Positions 6,497 to 8,594 of a stretch of 8,594 bases of DNA are shown in pieces. The translations under genes were made by a program, and so were the position numbers. Below the pieces are notes generated by a model. That model was not told the origin of the DNA and did not search any database. It saw only the letters and a program-made list of their open reading frames with translations. The stretch covers positions 1-8,594 of the forward strand of contig JARRNO010000145.1 in the NCBI GenBank assembly GCA_037384885.1, given 5' to 3'. Source of the DNA: JARRNO01 sp037384885. Its GTDB lineage: Bacteria > Acidobacteriota > UBA4820 > DSQY01. How positions within the stretch are numbered: position 1 is the stretch's first letter; each line of letters starts with the position of its first letter.

Positions 6497-7215
6497 TGGA
6501 GGTTCTTTACGGGATTCACCCGGTCGTGGAATGCCTGCGCGCCGGGCGGAGAAAAGTACACCGCCTCCTGGTGGCGGACGACAGAAGAGAGCGGGACCTA
6601 GTGCAAAAGCTGGGCGGCGCTTTGCCGGTCCAAGTGGACCGGACGTCAAGACGCGATCTGGACCGGGAGGCCGGCACCCGCGACCATCAGGGCGTCGCAG
6701 CGAGGGTGGACCCCTATCCTTACGTGGACTGGGAAGAGCTTCTGGAGGATGGATGCGCCTTCCTGCTGCTCCTGGACAACGTGACCGATCCGCACAACAC
6801 GGGGGCCATCATGCGGAGCGCATACTGCGCCGGCGCTACGGGTGTGGTCATCCGCAAGCACCACGCCTCCCCCGTAACCGCCGCCGCCGCCAAGGCGTCC
6901 GCAGGTGCGGTGGAGCATCTGCGCGTGGCAAGAGTGCCCAATCCGTCCATGTTCCTGGAGGCCGCCGGCCAAGCGGGTATGCAGCGCGCCGGGCTGGACA
7001 TGCAGGGCGAGCGACTCTGGACGGCCGGTCTGGAGTGGGAAAAACCGCTGGTTCTTTTGGTGGGCGCCGAGGGACGGGGGCTGGGCCCACTTGTAAAACG
7101 CCACTGCGATCTTCTCCTCTCCATTCCCATGCAGGGGGGGCTTGATTCTCTCAACGCATCCGTGGCGTCGGCGCTTGCGCTTTTCGAGGTTTCCAGGCGG
7201 CGCGCCGGGTTTTAA
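6496..7215 (+). CDS. rlmB: 23S rRNA 2'-O-ribose methyltransferase RlmB-like (SpoU/TrmH family)
   Basis: A 239-residue SPOUT-class RNA methyltransferase; the E. coli family member RlmB methylates the 2'-OH of G2251 in 23S rRNA using S-adenosylmethionine. Residues about 3-75 match the N-terminal substrate-binding domain (LYGIHPVVECLRAGRRKVHRL and DHQGVAARV). The knotted catalytic domain shows motif 1, LDNVTDPHNTGAIMRSA, with Asn95 and catalytic-type Arg107; motif 2, LVGAEGRGLG, with Glu192; and motif 3, IPMQGGLDSLNASVASA, with Ser219, Asn220 and Ser222. The length is typical. The ATG overlaps a TAA of the shifted aroB frame, with GGAG (6484-6487) 8 bases upstream, so translation is probably coupled to aroB. 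Assignment to RlmB rather than another TrmH-like enzyme is based on the N-terminal domain and overall match; the modified nucleotide is not shown by sequence alone. Confidence 0.88.
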   Translation: MEVLYGIHPVVECLRAGRRKVHRLLVADDRRERDLVQKLGGALPVQVDRTSRRDLDREAGTRDHQGVAARVDPYPYVDWEELLEDGCAFLLLLDNVTDPHNTGAIMRSAYCAGATGVVIRKHHASPVTAAAAKASAGAVEHLRVARVPNPSMFLEAAGQAGMQRAGLDMQGERLWTAGLEWEKPLVLLVGAEGRGLGPLVKRHCDLLLSIPMQGGLDSLNASVASALALFEVSRRRAGF

Positions 7216-7291
7216 CTTTCAAGGAATCCCCCCCTGCGGCCGGTTGTTCTCCTGGTAGGTTTTCAACGCGAAAGCCGGAAAGGAGAGCACG

Positions 7292-7876
7292 ATGAAACAA
7301 GCACTTCGAATCACAATGGCCCTTGCCGCAGGATTGGGGCTCGCGGTTTCCGCCTCCGCGACGACCGGGGGGCACCACGAGAAGAGCCGCATGAAATCTC
7401 CCCCGCCGGCGGTGGGGGCTCCCGCTCCCGCCTTCGACCTGCCATCCTCGAGCGGGGGCCGCGTCAGCCTGAAATCCCTTCGCGGCAAGCTCGTGGTGCT
7501 CTATTTCTACCCCGCCGACGAAACGCCGGGGTGCACCACGGAAGCCTGCAACTTCAGGGATAACCAATCAAAATTAAAGGCGCAGGGAGTGGTGGTGCTT
7601 GGCGTCAGCCTTCAGAACCTTTCAAGCCACCACCAGTTCACCAAAAAGTACAAGCTGAATTTCCCCCTCCTCGCCGACACCAGCGGCAAAGTCATGACCG
7701 CCTACCATTGCTGGCGCGATCCCGCCAAGCCGCATACGCCCATGAACGTGGACCGGTCGACATTTCTCATCGGAAAGGATGGGAGGATTCTGAAAATCTG
7801 GCGCCACGTCAACCCAACGGACCACGCCGAGCGCGTTCTTCAGGCGGTCAAGGCGTTGAAGAGCGCCAAAGCCTGA
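7292..7876 (+). CDS. Exported PrxQ/Bcp-type thiol peroxiredoxin
   Basis: Atypical 2-Cys peroxiredoxin of 194 residues that would reduce hydrogen peroxide and organic hydroperoxides using a thioredoxin-like partner. The peroxidatic cysteine is Cys81 in YFYPADETPGCTTEAC, with Thr78 three residues before it; the resolving cysteine is probably Cys86, the five-residue spacing typical of PrxQ/Bcp. The fold is further shown by GAPAPAFDLPSSSGG, LRGKLVVLYFYP, VVVLGVSLQN and RSTFLIGKDGRILKIW. Unlike the cytoplasmic E. coli Bcp, it carries a signal peptide (residues 1-23, cleavage likely after SASA), then a short His/Lys/Pro linker, so it should act in the periplasm. The start at 7292 is supported by AAAGGAGAG about 7 bases upstream. 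It lies 76 bases after rlmB and may be transcribed from its own promoter, though I could not recognise one. Confidence 0.9.
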   Translation: MKQALRITMALAAGLGLAVSASATTGGHHEKSRMKSPPPAVGAPAPAFDLPSSSGGRVSLKSLRGKLVVLYFYPADETPGCTTEACNFRDNQSKLKAQGVVVLGVSLQNLSSHHQFTKKYKLNFPLLADTSGKVMTAYHCWRDPAKPHTPMNVDRSTFLIGKDGRILKIWRHVNPTDHAERVLQAVKALKSAKA

Positions 7877-7879
7877 CAG

Positions 7880-7897
7880 CGTCCGGTTCGCCCGGCG
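7880..7897. terminator. Small GC hairpin between convergent genes
   Basis: CG, a bulged T, then CCGG pairs with CCGGCG around a 5-base TTCGC loop, giving a 6-bp stem in the 22-base gap between the convergent stops at 7876 and 7899. There is no T tract on either side. It could serve as a weak bidirectional terminator or 3' end structure, but the stem is short for GC-rich DNA and may be chance. Confidence 0.25.
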
Positions 7898-7898
7898 A

Positions 7899-8555
7899 TC
7901 AGCCCCGCCAGACGTTGCCGCACTTGGAGCAGCGATACCAGCCGTGACCGGCCAGGCGGCGGAAAAACGACGTGAAGGGGCTCTCTCCCGCGTAATCCGG
8001 CGCGGAAGTGGACTCGGCGTCGCGGCTGCCGCAGGAGGGGCAGGCGAATTCCCGGGCCTGGGCGGTCGGGTCTCCATCACCGGCGTCTTCTTCCTGGAGC
8101 TCGTCCACCACGCCGGCTTCCCAGCGGTGTCCGCACTGCGAACACCGCAGGAAGACCCTGTTTTCATCGTCGGAGGAAGTGTGGAGATCGGCCTCCACGT
8201 GATCGGACCCGCAGTGCGGGCAGTAGGCTTCCATGGGCGGATCTTCGACCCATTCGCCGGAGTCGGGGCGGGCGCCTCCGTCCGGATCCGGTCCCTGCTG
8301 TTGAAGTTCCAGCTCTTTGAGAATAGCGTCTGCCTGCACGGCGTCTTCCTTGCGGACCTGTACGCGACGGCCGCCCATGGCCCCGATCCCCCCTTCGCCC
8401 TCCACCATGCTCACGGCCTCGTCGGGCAACAAGGCGTCGATTCCCTCGGCCATGAGGACCGAACGAGCCCACGTGGCAACGAAAGACTGATTAGAGATTC
8501 GAATCGTGACGAGTTCGCTACCATCCTGATTGGGAATGTCGGGCGTATCCGTCAT
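7899..8555 (-). CDS. DUF2007-like domain protein with two zinc ribbons
   Basis: Protein of 218 residues, read on the minus strand and convergent with the peroxiredoxin gene. Residues about 14-82 resemble the DUF2007 (putative signal transducing) domain: a beta strand LVTIRIS, a helix with SFVATWARSVLMAEGIDALL, then GGRRVQVRKEDAVQADAILKEL. An acidic, Gly/Asp-rich linker follows. Two zinc-ribbon modules come next: Cys112, Cys115, Cys138 and Cys141, then Cys172, Cys175, Cys209 and Cys212. Both modules use CPxCGS and end in RCSxCG followed by Trp, so they look like an internal duplication. There is no signal peptide or membrane helix, so it should be cytoplasmic. AAGGAGGAG lies 9 bases before the ATG. 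DUF2007 proteins have no well-established function; binding to nucleic acid or protein through the ribbons is possible but not shown. Confidence 0.75.
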   Translation of the reverse strand: MTDTPDIPNQDGSELVTIRISNQSFVATWARSVLMAEGIDALLPDEAVSMVEGEGGIGAMGGRRVQVRKEDAVQADAILKELELQQQGPDPDGGARPDSGEWVEDPPMEAYCPHCGSDHVEADLHTSSDDENRVFLRCSQCGHRWEAGVVDELQEEDAGDGDPTAQAREFACPSCGSRDAESTSAPDYAGESPFTSFFRRLAGHGWYRCSKCGNVWRG

Positions 8556-8594
8556 GGGCGAAGTCTCCTCCTTGGGGGTTCATACAAAGTCAGC

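Noticed and set aside
7216..7291. Promoter for the peroxiredoxin gene
   Set aside because: TTGTTC at 7244 could pass as a -35 box, but no -10-like sequence lies at a suitable distance; only the ribosome binding site is convincing.
8573..8594. -10-like TATGAA on the minus strand upstream of the zinc-ribbon gene
   Set aside because: A single short match near the window edge with no visible -35; too little to call a promoter.

Overview
The window is a GC-rich bacterial stretch that reads as housekeeping energy-metabolism DNA rather than accessory or mobile DNA. Seven genes on the plus strand run from the 3' end of nuoL (left edge) through nuoM, nuoN, an AtpZ-like gene, an AtpI-like gene, atpB and atpE. 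They have gaps of at most about 27 bases or short overlaps, so they look like one transcription unit. They encode the three antiporter-like membrane subunits of NADH:quinone oxidoreductase (complex I), followed by the assembly proteins and the a and c subunits of an F-type ATP synthase F0 sector. No F1 genes and no b subunit are seen; after atpE the content changes.

Downstream of a strong 13-bp hairpin lies an aroB-like 3-dehydroquinate synthase gene. It is damaged in this record in two ways: a run of 53 Ns that joins two different reading frames, and an apparent one-base deletion in an A6C6 homopolymer near the 3' end. Its shifted-frame end overlaps the rlmB start codon as TAATG, which supports an intact, translationally coupled aroB-rlmB pair in the organism. 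After rlmB comes an exported PrxQ/Bcp-type peroxiredoxin on the plus strand. Facing it on the minus strand is a protein with an N-terminal DUF2007-like domain and two zinc ribbons.

The split ATP synthase operon (F0 a and c apart from F1), the c subunit made with a signal-peptide-like N terminus, and nuo genes next to F0 genes are all features I associate with Desulfobacterota (former Deltaproteobacteria) and related GC-rich lineages. This is an inference; I see no rRNA or other phylogenetic marker. A related phylum such as Acidobacteriota is not excluded.

Functionally, complex I would build an ion gradient that the a/c rotor motor spends on ATP synthesis. The c subunit carries Gln58, Glu91, Ser92 and Tyr96 at the positions used by Na+-binding c-rings, but Leu93 where those rings have Thr, so the coupling ion is open to question. 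I found no tRNA, rRNA, CRISPR array, insertion sequence or phage gene. I see no clear evidence for a wholly new system; the most informative points are the coupling-ion signature, the nuo-atp operon junction, and the aroB frame problems.
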